From: Microstegium vimineum
Taxonomy: Eukaryota > Streptophyta > Magnoliopsida > Poales > Poaceae
Assembly: GCA_022036555.1 (NCBI GenBank)
Contig: CM039122.1
Span: 2,627,043 to 2,691,042, forward strand
Reading direction: 5' to 3'
Length of the DNA: 64,000 nucleotides
This document shows, one piece after another, positions 12,470-25,313 of this stretch. Under the pieces are notes generated by a model. The model was given only the letters and a program-made list of their open reading frames with translations. It did not search any database and was not told the origin of the DNA. Every line of letters starts with the position of its first letter. Position 1 is the first letter of the stretch. The position numbers and the translations under genes were made by a program.

Positions 12470-12699
12470 ACTATCTGTATTTCCGTCCAAAAAAATGTAA
12501 TTATTGGTTTCGAAGAGTCAATGAATTTGAGCTTTCATTAAATTTGTATAAAAAATACTAAATTTTATGATATAAAATATCATTAGAATATTTATAAAAT
12601 ATTTTTTATAATAAAATTTGGAACAAAATGCTAACACTATTTAGTATAAAATTATATAGTTTTTAGGATTGTGTTATTTGATTGACAGACAGAGGTAGT
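12470..12699. mobile_element. Degenerate Stowaway-type MITE
   Basis: Starts around CTGTATTTCCGTCCAAAAAA and ends GACAGACAGAGGTAG. The inner sequence resembles the element at 11910-12167 (AGTCAATGAATTTGA, ATATAAAAT). Ends are eroded. Confidence 0.65.
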
Positions 12700-13198
12700 G
12701 CCTTTTGTTCAAAGCGAAATTACACTGAAATGCCACTGAGAAATACCCTCTGGCGCGGTGCGTTCGCGCCTCTCTGTTGTCCTCTTCTGTCTTCTCTCGT
12801 CCGCTCACCTCCCGTCCCAAAAATCTCTCGCTCTGCCGAAACCCTAGGGCGCCGCCACCTCTGGAGCAAGCTCAGGGCACAAGAGCAAGATGAAATCGAG
12901 CCTGATCTGAAATTCTGAACACCGCCAGGCTCATTCTTGTCGAGGACGAGCCGGACGCCGTCGTGCTGCCGGAGTTCGGGACGCGTTGGGTTGCCTCGTA
13001 TCCATCCACACTTTGAGTTTGAGGGCAGCTAACGTCACCCAATAATATTCTTCTCTCAACCTAAAACCCTATAAACCTCCTTTTCCCCACACACACCACG
13101 CCGCCGGCCGAGCAGTACCGTGATACCGTCCGTCGTCGCCCCCACCCCGCCGTACAAACCGCGGCCGCCAGCGCGAGTCTACCAGGCCAGAGCCTCCG
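12700..13198 (+). promoter_or_regulatory. Promoter and 5' leader region of the PELP1-like gene
   Basis: GC content rises sharply after 12750. The stretch just before the ATG (about 13060-13198) is CCT/CGCC-rich, like a grass 5' leader. No TATA box can be fixed with confidence. Overlapping ORFs on both strands are GC-rich artefacts. Confidence 0.45.
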
Positions 13199-16100
13199 AT
13201 GGCGGCAGGCTCCGGCGGCGGAGGTTTTCTGGGCGACGTCAACGACCCGTGGCTGAAGCCGCGGCTGCTCCGCGCGGTCACCGAGCGCTTTCCGCAGCCT
13301 GGCGGCGCCGCGGAACTCTCGCCGACGGAGGTCGCCTCCATCCTCGAGGCGGTCCGCACTCACGGCTTACTCACGGAGGATCTCCCGGGCCGCGGCGCGC
13401 CGGTGAACCCGAAGCTCGCCGAGGCGTGGCGCGCTGCTGTCGATGCCTGGGTTGAGCGTGTCGTGGCGCTGGTGGAGAGCGACTCGGTATGGTGGTGGTT
13501 CTGTGATCCCTCCTCTGCCTTCTCTGTCTTGATAAATGACATTCGCCTCTTCATCCATGGGTATAAGCTACTGTTTAGTGTGTGGTGATAAATTCCCCTA
13601 GGATGGTGAGATGGAACTAGGTTTATATATTTGTTTGTATTAAGTGAAATCAAGGGTTCCTCTGCTTCAATTTGAAATTTGGGGATACCAATGAGAATGA
13701 CTCCTACCACAGTTTACTGAAAAGGTAGTTCAGAAGGACTGTATTTTAGTTTCGATGTGTTGTTTATATGTAGAATAAAAACTCCCGCTTCACAAGGATG
13801 TACCTTATGGTAGTTGTCATTTTGTAAATTGAAAAGGATGATTTGGTCTAGTGTTTCTCTAAATTTCTTTGATTGTGCTATGACATTTCAGATAACCCAT
13901 TTCACACCTGTTAGTGCCTATATGTGACACATTTCTTCTCAGCTCCTCTGTTAGTTTCATCATGAAGTTGTGTTTCATTTATGCTATCATACTATTTAAC
14001 TAGTGTCATTGTAGGTAGAGGCTGCTAAATCAATATAATTGCCAATCTGTGAAGTTTCTACTTTTCACTTCTCTGTTACTAAAATTACCGCTACAATTGA
14101 ATGACAGAAACATTTAGAAGATAGTGCTGTTTATGTCGCTTAACTTCATTTATTTTGCATATATTGTCATTTTGCTGTTTTTTATGGCATCTGTTGATCT
14201 ATAGCTGTGCCCTTGTTGCCTTCACATCTTATGCTTTATTGTAGAAGAATTGAAGCACAAAGCTTTTACTAATATGCTTGCCTTTTTTGTTTGACAATCC
14301 ATTAGAAATACAGTTGTTGGTTGGGTACTTGCTTTCTCGGTGTGACTTTCCAAGAGTGCAGAAATGAGCGATTTGCAGAATCGCACTCCATTTGGTTTGA
14401 GAAGATTCTGGTTAATTTGCAGGTGATGCATATAATTTTGTGCAATTTATGTAGAATGTATTTCACAAATTTCTAACCTGTACTATCCTCTGAAGTTAGT
14501 TTGCCTTTTCTTTTTATTCATTGCTGTTGTGTGTGTGCATTGTATTCTTATACTTCTTCTCCTTGCATTGATGCACAGCTCTCTGCATATCCAAGAGAAA
14601 AAAAAATGCCATTTCAATTTCTGGGCAATCCAATCATTTAGTCGAAGATGCATTTATTATCTTTCAAATGCTTGCTATAAACTTCAGTAGGACGATATAC
14701 AATGAAACTGATTCTGTGTCTTTGTGAGGTAATTGAAGTGATCTGCAATTTTCTGTAGTATTTTGGTAAGGTGGGCTTCTTTTACTACTATGAAAACCTT
14801 CTCTTGCAAATCCATCACGCTGTCTAGAGAACCAGTTAATTCCAGACATGGTTTACCGTGGCAGGAGTTATATTGATTTTGCACTAGGTTTTCAAGTGAA
14901 TAAGGAATAAGACTAGAAATAGAATCTTTAGTTTGACGATACCTCTGAAAAACAGGTCTAGCATGTTTCTCTCCAGTATCACTACTTGGGAGTAATACTC
15001 AGACTTATTAGTAGCTGAGTGTTAAATATTTCTTCTTGATTGATGGTGCCTTCTTAGGTAGTCCTGTTTTTGGTTGTTCAGAACACTATGCTATTATTTC
15101 TTGCATATTGCTATTTTTGTATATTTTTGTTTATTTTCTGATGCACATTACTTGTTTTAAAGCCACAAGTATTAGACAAAGCGCCAAGAAAATAAAAATA
15201 AAAATCTATAAGTTTTGGTCTGTCCAGTATCTTCGGACGAAGGATCAATTCATTTGAAACTTCATGTTCAGTACACTTCTCTGTAATATGATAATCTGTT
15301 TGAATGTTAAGTACTTAAGTCATGTCAAAATACCTCTTTTTTAATGTCCGTAAACCACAACAAATCAGTGTTGAACTATGGTTCATCATGTAATGTCATG
15401 CATCTCATTCAGTCTATCATCCTAGAATGAATAGTCTTCGACAAACAGTATGAGTTACGACAAAAAATAGAGAAATTATACTTCTCAGGATTTGGTCTAT
15501 CGATATTCTCCTTGAACCTTGGCTCCTTGAGACATGGATTGTTTATTTAAATTTAAATTTCATTATATATATATCTGAATTGATTTCAATCACACGATAA
15601 TGCTATACTAATGTATTCTCCTTTCCGTTCTGCAGGATTCCTCTTTCTCTCAACTTGTTATTGTTATTTCCTGTACTTCCATGTCTGATTTATTTGTAAG
15701 GTAAGTAAAGGAAGATTATTTTTATTTAAGCCGCCAAACATATCTTTGGATTGTCGATGTTTAATCGTTATGCAATTAAACTTTGATTGTTATTTTATCA
15801 TTTTAGCCACCACTTGATAACATTTCTTAGTGTTCGCAAGGAATTTGCATATGATTCTGATGTCTGAATTTAACCCGGTTACTGTTTATCCTTTTTTAGT
15901 TCTGCTTGGCTGTACAAGTGGACTATTGCATTCAAGTTGATTTTTTTCCAGAACTACTTAAGTTTACCTTGTATTGGTCTGTTTAGTAGTTTTCTAATAG
16001 GTAATATAATTATTAGTTCTGAAGTAGCTAAGTAGACATGACTGCACACTATCCTGCAGTAAGAAGAATATTTGTGAATTGAACTTCCAATCTTCAGGAC

Positions 16101-19100
16101 AGTTCCAAATTTCAAGATTCATGTTTGCATTTGACTAATAGTCTATGTGTCATTCTTTCTAAGTTGTAATAAAGGTATATCCGTTTTGTATTGCACTTTT
16201 GTTTGCTTGAAACACTAAAATTTGATACTTCATGTGTTTTGTTCTGCATGTCTATTTTATTTACACTGATGAAAGCCACACAATTCGTTTTCTGATTAGA
16301 TTGGCTAAGTTTTTGAACTTAAAGAAAGAGGGATCATCCTTTGCTGGAAGAGTTATTGAACCGGTGCTGCGGCTTTTAAATGAAAATGGTCTAGTAGCTG
16401 TACGGTCTGCTCTTTTCATTCTTATGGCTTATTAGTTTGTGTTCAACTACTCAATGGTAATATGTGTAATTATATCTATTTCTGCAGGACGAAGCAATTG
16501 ATTTGCTGAGGACAGTTATTAAATTGTACCCATCCTCTGTAAACCGGCACTACAATAAAGTAAATCTTATTTTTATTTTCTAATCATTTCCTATTCTGGG
16601 TTAATATGTAGTTGTGATGGCCTGATGGGTTAGTGTTATGGTCGGTAAGACCTATGCTAGGCGCAAGGGTGGCTGAGTCGAACCCAATCAAGTCATGGGT
16701 TAGGTCTTGGTCGAGTCCTAGTTAATTAAGGTTTAGTAGATGAGTTTGTTTCAGGAAAGAGTCCAGTTAGAGTCCAGTTAGGAGATGAGTTGTTAAGCAT
16801 CAAGGTCTTAGGAAGGAGTCCTAGTAGATTAAGAATTGAGTCTGTAAGGGGGCTATAAGACCCCAATTTGATAATGAATACAATCAGTGATAATGAATAC
16901 AATCAGCCTGGGATTGTGTCATACCGACACCCTTGGGCGCCCAGCGTCCCCTTCTGTCTTCATCTACTCTCGCAGCCACGGCTCCCAGCCGCCGCCGCCG
17001 CACGCTCTCGCGATCTCCGTTCTCGCCGCCATACAACCTCCGCAGCAAGGCTAAGCGCCATACCATTTAGCTTGGGTGGTAAGCCTAGATTGTAGTGGAA
17101 GGAGGTCAGAGGGCGAGGAACAGGGACTCGGTGACGATCCGTGGTCGCCTGCGGCTAGGGATCCCGGTACCGGCACAGAAAAAGGGGGCGGCGCCGGCAC
17201 AGACGGAGAGGGAGGCGCAGGAGGTGGAGAGAGAGAAAGAGTTGAAGAGATAGGGAACTTGAGGATTGAATCCTCTAATCCTTTATTTAATATTGCGAGT
17301 ACATGACCCCTTTATTTATATCCCTAAGACTTGACACCCAAGCAACGTAGAGGTAGAGGAGGTAGAGTCCTTATAGATTTGTACTCTCATTTCCCTAAAC
17401 AATCTTTCCTAAACTGAGCCTTTTCTTATCCTATTCCTATCTCTAATTTTAGTCAGGTCCAGATTCCTTGGGGGAGGGAGTAGAGGGATCTGGTCAGTTG
17501 GGGGTAGCCACCCCGACCCCCAGGCGCGCGGCCAGGGTGCAGCGTTGCTAGGCCCACCACCTTGGGCCATGTTTAGGCCCATGACACTAGTGCTTATTGC
17601 CCAGGGAGAAAAGGAAGATTCTTCCAGAGTAACATAGAAAGAAAAGTTAAGCCGTTCATAACATTTTGTTTTTGTTCCTGATAGCATTGTATTGTAGAAG
17701 TTGGAGTTTGATACAAGTTTGTTGATTATCTTCTCAATCTATATGGATTGCAGAATTGAACAGCTATTAGAGCTCTAGATATTTTTTCAGATGCTTGTTA
17801 TTTTTGTAATATTGGAAATGCAGATTTTTAGTGGGGATCGAAGTGTTCTGTGATTTTATTCCACACTCCTCTCTCCAGCACCCCCTGGGAAAAAAATAAA
17901 ATTCCTAAATTGAAAAGGAAGAACGAAAAATGACACAGATTCTGTCATTGACAAAGCGGTGCCACACATGTTTTCCATGCATGTTGGCTGTGTTATTTAA
18001 GTTTCTATTCCCTGAATCTGCCAAGTTCCCAAATACACAATGCAGTTTTTTCACAAGTCCACTAAACATGATACTGTATCTGTATATAGTATTTCTATCA
18101 CCCTAACTGTTCTGTTATAGTTTTGTACTTACATTTGCAAATTTCAGGTTGAATCTGCTATTGCAGCAAAGATTATGAGTACGGAAATCCATGTAAAACC
18201 ATCTGAGGTGAGGGGTGCTGCCTTGAGTTCTATCTGTGTATAATGAGAATTCAATAGTGAGCAAACATTACTAGATTAGCTATGCACATCATGTCTCTTT
18301 TTTTTATCCTTGTCAAGAATTCCCCAAGTCTTACATATATATACTGTTCCAATGCTCCAGAAATTTTCGAGAACCTTAGCATTGTTACCTTCTGTCCGAG
18401 TGTCTGAGGACAGTTGGTCACTGTTGATTCGGAGGATATTGATTGTGGTAAACAATCTTTTGAATGATGCTTTCATTGGGCTTGAAAAAGGTATAATATA
18501 GCAGTTTGCTGCTAATATTGTTTCAGTTCTACCATTTCAGGTTGTTTTTTAACCATTCTACTGTTACAGAAAAGAAAGGCCATGATATTATGCGTCTGCT
18601 AGTTCCACCTGGAGCTGATCCTCTACCAACATTGGGAGATGAAGTAAAGCCTGGAGGCAATGTGCATGTCATGAAGAAATTTCGTGTCTTTACTGTTCCT
18701 ACAATTTCAGCTCTTACGCATTGCTGCAGTGTGATGCTGACTAGTCATTATCCAGTTCAGGTTTTTTCGAAATCAGAACATTTCTATTTCTTACCTAATG
18801 TTCATAACTTACTAGTGTAAGGTATAAATTAAATTTATTCCGACTTCTAAGTCATACTCTTTTATTGGCAAAAAGGTCAATGTTCCGATTCATGCTTTGA
18901 TGGCTTTGATGCGAAGAGTGCTGTTAGTTGATGGATCTTTGCATAATAAGTTGTTCCCTTCTACAACTTCATTGCATCAAGAACTTATTTGTTTTGAGCT
19001 TCCATCACTACATTCAACTTTCTTGGATTTGCTCAATGCAACCATTAAAGGAATGCGAAGGTAACTGGCATTTTCAATTAGACTAGCTACTTAGTTAGCT

Positions 19101-22100
19101 GTCACTAATTTTGGAACAAACAATTGACCTTTATAGAATCTCTTTCATATTAATGTTTGAATATGACCTAAGATAGAAAAATCTGATCTTATAAAAAGAC
19201 TGATTTAGTCCATCATCCTGCAGCCAACTCTTACCTCATGGTGCTAGTATCATACGGCTTATAACAGAGTACTTCAAAGTAGCAAAACTGCCTACTTTGA
19301 GGACAAAAGCTTATAGCATTTTGCAGCTGTTGCTGACCTCCATGGGTGCTGGTAGGTCATCTTTATTTATTTTATTGTTATTTTGAAGTTATGATTGTAG
19401 CTTTGGGAATAGTGCAATTGTTATAACTTTATTATCAGTGTAGTTTTGCGGTTTTGCCTTTGTCATAGTAATACTATTGTAGCATATCAGGCTAGAATTG
19501 TGCTTGAATGCCTGATATTTTAAATTGGCAACATTAGTAACAAACAAAGTTCCTTCAATGGTCTTTCAATATTGAAATCATAACCTTGAAATATCTTGAG
19601 CAGGTTAAGTTAGTAAATTTGCAATGACTTTTACTTGCTATAAGTTGTAAAGTCTATAAATCTTAGACATGAGAGGTTTTTGCTTCAAGAATTGATAAGG
19701 GTGGTGAGTGTATATCTTGTATGTAGGAGGAAGAAACCATGTTTAGCAGTGTTTAACCACTGTTGCACCTCCTTGACTTTAAGGGCCTGTTTGGATGTTT
19801 TAGAGAACTATGGTATCAAGAAACAGTAACTTTACAAGCTAAAGACGTGCAAAACCATGGTTTAGAAAAAAAAAGGGTCTCAAGTGGAGTTTCTAAAGCT
19901 CCAAAAAGACTACAGTTTTGACAATATCATGGTTTCTAAAACTAAAAGGTTTGGAAAACCAATTTTATTTGGAAAACTCTAGTCCCCCCCCACCCCCCCC
20001 CCCCCCTCCTTTCCACATCCAAACAGGGCCTAAAGGTTTTTGTTTCCATTGATACTCCTCAGGATCGATTCACTTTATGATTTTCTATTGGAAATTGAGA
20101 TTCTTTATGCTTAACTTTACATTGATATTACATTAGGATCGGTTCACTTTATGCTTGAGATTCCATATGTTCGGTACATATTCTTTGTTTTGTTTTTTAG
20201 TCAAACTCCTGTTGCATCTGTTCTGAACAAATGGTATGTTTTTATCAGGGACGTCTCTGCACCTGCTTGAGGCAATTGTCAGCAATGCAATTGCTGATTT
20301 GAATGAAGATGGTGGAAGTGACATGACTATAATGAACACAAATCCATCACAATTGACAAATGAATCATCTTCAAAAATTTATTCGAAGAAGAGGAAGCAA
20401 GAACCACAGATGCAAAACTCAACCATCTCAGGTTCAGAGAAAGTAGCGATCAGCCCAAAGAAAAGAAAAGGTTCTTCCATACCAATTGCATCAAAGGGAG
20501 TGGCCCTTGAAAGTATAGGAGATGTTAGACTATCAACTCCACATTCTGTCAAAATAGCTGCACTTGAAACATTGGAAATTCTTCTGGATGTGGTGTGCTT
20601 CAATCCAACTTATTTCTCATTATCCTCTTATTTTTGCTTGTCTTTTGTTTTCTGTTTTCCAGATACTTGTTGTTTGAATCCTTGTTCTCATATTGGTCTG
20701 GATACAATTATAGCAAATATGACTTTGGAAAGATGATTGGAAACACTTTTTTCCCTTCGTAGAGAAAGTTCAAAGTTCATCACACCGTATATACACCTCT
20801 TGTTGTAAGTTTGAAGCAATGAACCAAAGTGGATAGTGGATAAGATATTTTGCAAGTTTTAATGATTCAATGATTGAAATTATTTTTGAAGCAAATCGGT
20901 ACAACATTGTTCTGTACACTTTATGTATGATGTATCTAAACATAGAATTTTGGTGCTCACACATAAGTATATTCAGACCATAGCTGAAATAGTAGTACAT
21001 AAGTATATTCAGGCCATAGCTGAAATAGTAGCTACAACTATTTTTTAATGATTATATTCTTCGAAGGAAGAAGTACCAAACTTACCTTAACTTTTCATGG
21101 CGAACAGGAACAAATTGCGCTCACACCATATGAATTTGTTATGCAACCATCATTATATATTGTTATTTAATCAATATATCTACTTAGTATTTGAATTCAG
21201 ATTTTTATGACATTATCAACTTATCACTGAGCAGGGAGGTTCATTGCGGATGGATCGCTGGAGGTCAGAAGTGGACTTGCTCTTAATTAACGTGGCTAGA
21301 AGTGCTTGCAACATTGGAGGGAGGTATGAGCAAAAGCTCTCCACATTTGGGGAGCCAAGCATATCAGACCTCCAACTTGCTTCGTTTAAGGGCCTGCTGG
21401 CATCTTTTCTTTCTTCTCCTCATGCCCGTCCTCCTTACTTAGCCAAAGGAATTGAACTCTTCAGAAAAGGTAATATCTTCCATTTGGCATGGGTTATATA
21501 ACGTTTGTAATTAACACATGCAGTTAGTTGAACAATGGTTTAACTGCAATTGGTATGGCACTGAAAAAATATTTGACTGACATGAGTGTACCCAATGCAC
21601 AGTTCTCGTTCAAAAAACAATGAGCAACTATATTTATTTTGGACCATAACCTTGACCTTAAAATATAGTGTTAACTGACAAGCATGTTCTAGAGCCCTGT
21701 TTTCTGGCACATCTTTGGAATGATACTTGTTGGACCTCAAGTTTGATACTTGCTCTTTAAATAATGTCCACCATATGTACTAATAATTTATATCATTTGT
21801 TCATCACAGGGAAGCTAGAGATAGGCACTAAGCTTGCAGAGTTTTGTTCACATGCTTTGCTTGCTTTGGATGTCCTTGTCCACCCTCGAGCCCTTTCTCT
21901 AGAAAGAACAGTTCCTGTAGGCTCTGGGCTCAACTACGCTGCGCAGGGAAAGGGAGTTTTTGGCTCTGGAACATACCAGATTTCACGATTTGGGGATCAG
22001 CCTCAAGCAATGGAGGTTGAAGACATGTATGATGACTGGCTGACATCCAACAACGATGAACCACCAGAGGTTCCATTTAAGGATAGTGCTGCAGGAGTAA

Positions 22101-22578
22101 GTACAGTTGCCATGCCGGTGGAGGATGGAAAGCAGCTCAATCCCATAGCAGAAGATCCAAAAGTTGAACCACCCAGCATCACAGATGCAGCACAAGATGC
22201 GTCAGCATCCACCAAGAGTGATGTCAAGATGGTTGATGCAGCTGTAGACGATACTGCCAAGCCAAACACAGTTGAGAATCTGTCGATTTCCAATGTTGGT
22301 GCCTCCCAGAGTGCACAACAAATTCTGATTCACGTAAGCATGAACAGGGTAGTCATCATGAGAACAAAAGCCCAGCAGCTGTCCATCCACCATCCAGCAG
22401 CATGCTGGGAACTTCAGGTGAACCTTCTGCTACTCCAGGTGTTGGCTCAAGCCACCATCAAGCACCTGAGGCCCGTTCAACTAGCTTTGCGGAATTGTTT
22501 GGTTCGGAGTCTGGCATTGAGTCAGAATCTGAAGACTCCATACCAGATATTGTCGACGGGGACCCTGATTCTGACTAG
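13199..22578 (+). CDS. PELP1/RIX1-like ribosome biogenesis protein, 13 exons, frameshift in last exon
   Basis: Exons by GT-AG and phase: 13199-13486, 14306-14422, 15636-15700, 16300-16399, 16488-16559, 18148-18207, 18361-18490, 18570-18760, 18876-19060, 19224-19351, 20249-20592, 21235-21469, 21810-22578; about 894 residues if one base is restored. The alpha-helical HEAT-like N-terminal half, with CWLGTCFLGVTFQEC, WSLLIRRILIVVNNLLNDAF and VPIHALMALMRRVLLVDGS, matches the PELP1/Rix1 family. In that family the protein acts with IPI1/TEX10 and WDR18-type partners in nucleolar 60S maturation. A basic patch (KKRKQEP, SPKKRKG) looks like a nuclear localisation signal. The acidic tail SESEDSIPDIVDGDPDSD fits the family. 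The last exon carries a -1 shift at the A-run 22320-22322. Family assignment rests on remembered plant homologues. Confidence 0.82.
16613..17586. mobile_element. Probable solo LTR in intron 5 of the PELP1-like gene
   Basis: A 974-bp block starts TGTGATGGCC and ends CATGACA (TG...CA), flanked by GTAGT (16608-16612) and CTAGT (17587-17591), a near-perfect 5-bp duplication. It contains a GC-rich segment (16920-17250) unlike the AT-rich intron, and no protein domain. It could also be a TRIM or similar short element. Confidence 0.6.
19783..20030. mobile_element. Tourist-type MITE in intron 10 of the PELP1-like gene
   Basis: Ends GGGCCTGTTTGGATG and CATCCAAACAGGGCC are perfect 15-bp inverted repeats, flanked by TAA at 19780-19782 and 20031-20033. 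This fits the TAA/TTA target of PIF/Harbinger MITEs. A C-rich run lies at 19984-20007. Confidence 0.92.
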
Positions 22579-23654
22579 GTTTCATTGCAATTCGTTTTGT
22601 AACTTATGTATGGCTCGATCTGTTTTTTGTAGACTAATGGCATTGGTTGTCATTTTTGACATGCCAATGAAAATTTTGTGATAAGCTATTTTGATCTGAG
22701 CAAATTGTACGAGACACTGCCGACTGACAGATGATGCAATATTGGTAGTTCCTAGTGGGCCCAGTTTCTGGAACTCTGCCCATTGATAGAGATGAAGCAA
22801 TATTTTCTGGCATTTAACCTCAGTTTTACCAATTTTTTTTTTTGCTCTGACCTGATTTACAGGAAAGTCAAATACTGGAATAAAGAACAAACATAGAATT
22901 TCGATGACTGGAATAAAGATCAAACAAAATAAGAGTACTCGCACAAAACAACATCACAGTTTGTCCTTGAAATCAGCATTATTCACTTTACAAATACTGA
23001 AAGCAAAACATGGATGACAGCAGTTTCGTTTTCTCTCTCAAGTAAAAAAAGCTGAATTTGCTACAATACAGGTGTTGTATTGGCGCTTAGAGGCTTCGTG
23101 TGACATTCTTTGCTTTCTTTGATGAGGCAACTTGGTTGCTATGAGCTATGTTGTATGATACAAACCTTAGGGACAAAAACTACTTGGCATTGTCAGAGGT
23201 TATTGCTCACGTATCAGCTCGATTGCTTGCAATGTACTACGGTGATTAAATCCTGTATTGTAGAGGTTAGTTCGGTGTGGGATAATGCTGCTAGGCGACA
23301 TGGCCTGCAACGGACTGCTACCGTGTCTAGTCTTGCACGACAATGACTAGTGCCGTAGTGAATTTAGTATTAAAAAATCAAACATCTTATAATTTAGGAT
23401 TAGAAAAAATACTGAATTGAGGTGTAGGAGTATAAACTACCTGAACTGTCACCTGTTTGGCTCTCCAACTTTTCTTACGCAGGGCCGTTTTTATCTCTCA
23501 TTTGAGGTGTAGGAGTATAAACTACCTGAACTGTCACCTGTTTGGCAGTGCTTCTACTAGCTCCAACTTTTCTTACGTAGGAGCCGTTTTTATCTCTCAT
23601 TCTCCTGCTCCCACTAACTCTGTGAGAGAAGTAGAAAGAAGAAATAAAAATGAC
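22579..23654. other. 3' flank of the PELP1-like gene; short direct repeats
   Basis: The 3' UTR probably ends within about 150 bases of the stop (AATGAAAA near 22666). The segment GAGGTGTAGGAGTATAAACT occurs twice (about 23418 and 23502), followed each time by CTACCTGAACTGTCACC-type sequence, a direct duplication of about 85-bp period. No gene seen. Confidence 0.5.
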
Positions 23655-23778
23655 TCATGTAAGGTACTGTTTGAAAGTACCCAACTAAAATTTAGCTAGC
23701 TAAAATTTTAAAGCTAAACTTTAGCCAACTAAAAATCTTCCAACTAATTTTTAGCTAGGCGTTTGGATACGCCAGCTT

Positions 23779-24065
23779 GAGCATCTCCAACAACTCCTTA
23801 AAATTTATTTGCCAAATCCTATGGTTTAGCAAGTTGCTAAAATATTTGGCAAGTGAAAAAAATATCTATCTCCAACAAGTTGATATTTTAACTTGGCAAG
23901 TGAAAAAAATATACTAAGTGCGGAGATTTACTAAATCTGTGGCAATATTTATCAAGTTGGTAAATATACCAAGTGGATTTAAGGAGTTGATGGAGAGATG
24001 TTTTCGTGTTTTTTTCCAAAAAAATAAAAATACCAAGTGGATTTGAGGAGTTGTTGGAGATGCTC
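23779..24065. mobile_element. TIR element, family A, copy 2
   Basis: Starts GAGCATCTCCAACAACTCC and ends GGAGTTGTTGGAGATGCTC, a perfect 19-bp inverted pair. The right subterminal block (AAGTGGATTTAAGGAGTTG) is duplicated. No ORF. Confidence 0.85.
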
Positions 24066-24171
24066 AATTAGATTTAGCTAAAGTTTAGCTGACTTTAGTT
24101 AGGTTAAAATAGGTAAACTTAGCTAAACTTTAGCTGCAGTTTTAGCTAGGTTGTTTGGATGCATGACAACT

Positions 24172-24604
24172 GAGCATTTCCAACAGTTTGCCAAACTCCG
24201 TTGCTATCCTTTATTTTTTTTGGCAAAACTAGAAAAATCACCCCTCCAACAGTTTGCCATCCAACTTGGTAAATTTTAGCAACTTGAGAAATCTCTCCCC
24301 TCCACGCGCATATATGCGCGCGCGCAAACCAGCGCGTATAGCCGGCAAACGTAAAGGTGGAAGGGCACAAAATAATTTTGTTTCACTCTCAAGGTTCCTG
24401 ATGCAAGTTTGCTAGAGGTGGAAGGACATAAAACTAATTTTGTTTCACTTTTGGGGTTCCTGATACAAGTTTATCAAAGATTTGTCAAACAGTTATACCA
24501 AAATATTGGAAAGAGTCCATTTTTTTTCACTTGCTATATATTTTAGTAAGTTACCAAATCACGATATTTGCCAAGCGAATTTTGACAAACTGTTGGAGAT
24601 GCTT
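24172..24604. mobile_element. TIR element, family B, copy 1
   Basis: Starts GAGCATTTCCAACAGTTTGCC and ends ACAAACTGTTGGAGATGC. It contains the GC-rich palindromic core CGCGCATATATGCGCGCGCG (24305-24324). Same family as 42000 and 57541. Confidence 0.8.
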
Positions 24605-24717
24605 TAAAATTAGTTAGCTAAAGTTTAGTTGGTATCTCCAAACAAGCTAAATAGTATATGAACATTAAATGTGTTTCACTAAGCGAGCAGGAGTCCAGCC
24701 AAGCTAAAACGGGCCTA

Positions 24718-25313
24718 GTATCTCCAACAACTCCTCAAATCCACTTAGTATTCTTATTTTTTAGGAAAAAATACGAAAACACCTCTCTAACAACTCCTTA
24801 AATCCACTTAGGGGGTGTTTAGTTACCTATGGAATCCAAAATATTTTGGGTTTTGGTTCTTCATTTTGCAAAATGGAACTAAACACCACCCAAAATATTT
24901 AACAAAAAGTGGTCCATTTCCCATTTTGGATTTTAGACTCAAGAGGTCAAAATAAAGGAATCTTTGCATTGGTTTGTGTGTCATCCTCACAATCCCATCA
25001 TTAGAAGACAATTTTTTGTTGGAACTAAACACCCTATCAAAATATTTTGCATTTTGGATTTTGAAATCCAAAATAGTTAGGATTTTGGATTTTGGATTTT
25101 GGTTGGAACTAAACAGGACCTTGGTATATTTACCAACTTAGTAAATATCGTCCCAAACTTTGTAAATCTTCGCACTTGGTATATTTTTTTCAATTGTCAA
25201 GTTAAAATAATAACTTGTTGAAGATAAATATTTTTTTTCACTTGCTAAATATTTTAGAAACTTGCTAAACTATATGATTTGATAAGTAAATTTTAAGGAG
25301 TTGTTAGAGATGT
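24718..25313. mobile_element. TIR element, family A, copy 3 (inverted relative to copy 2), carrying a nested MITE
   Basis: Reverse complement of the 23779-24065 copy over its length (CTCCAACAACTCCTCAAATC at the left, AAGGAGTTGTTAGAGATG at the right), split by the element at 24811-25120. Confidence 0.8.
24811..25120. mobile_element. PIF/Harbinger (Tourist)-like MITE nested in family A copy 3
   Basis: Ends GGGGGTGTTTAGTTACC and GGTTGGAACTAAACAGGACC are inverted copies. Flanks are TTA on the left and TTG on the right; the uninterrupted sister copy has CCACTTGGTAT, so the target was TTG, giving a 3-bp duplication with one later change. Confidence 0.82.

Larger units (their letters stand above)
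23655..24717. mobile_element. Outer MITE-like element rich in TTTAGCTA, broken into pieces by two later MITEs
   Basis: Three segments (about 23655-23778, 24066-24171, 24605-24717) share the motif AACTAAAATTTAGCTAGC and its complement GCTAAAGTTTAG. They are separated by two complete TIR elements. Grass genomes hold abundant MITEs with this motif. The true ends are not fixed. Confidence 0.6.

Noticed and set aside
13061..13710. Minus-strand ORFs opposite exon 1 of the PELP1-like gene
   Set aside because: Shadows of the GC-rich first coding exon.
22320..22380. A 43-base intron as explanation for the PELP1-like frame change
   Set aside because: Below the usual minimum for plant introns, and the bases between encode a plausible continuation in the downstream frame.
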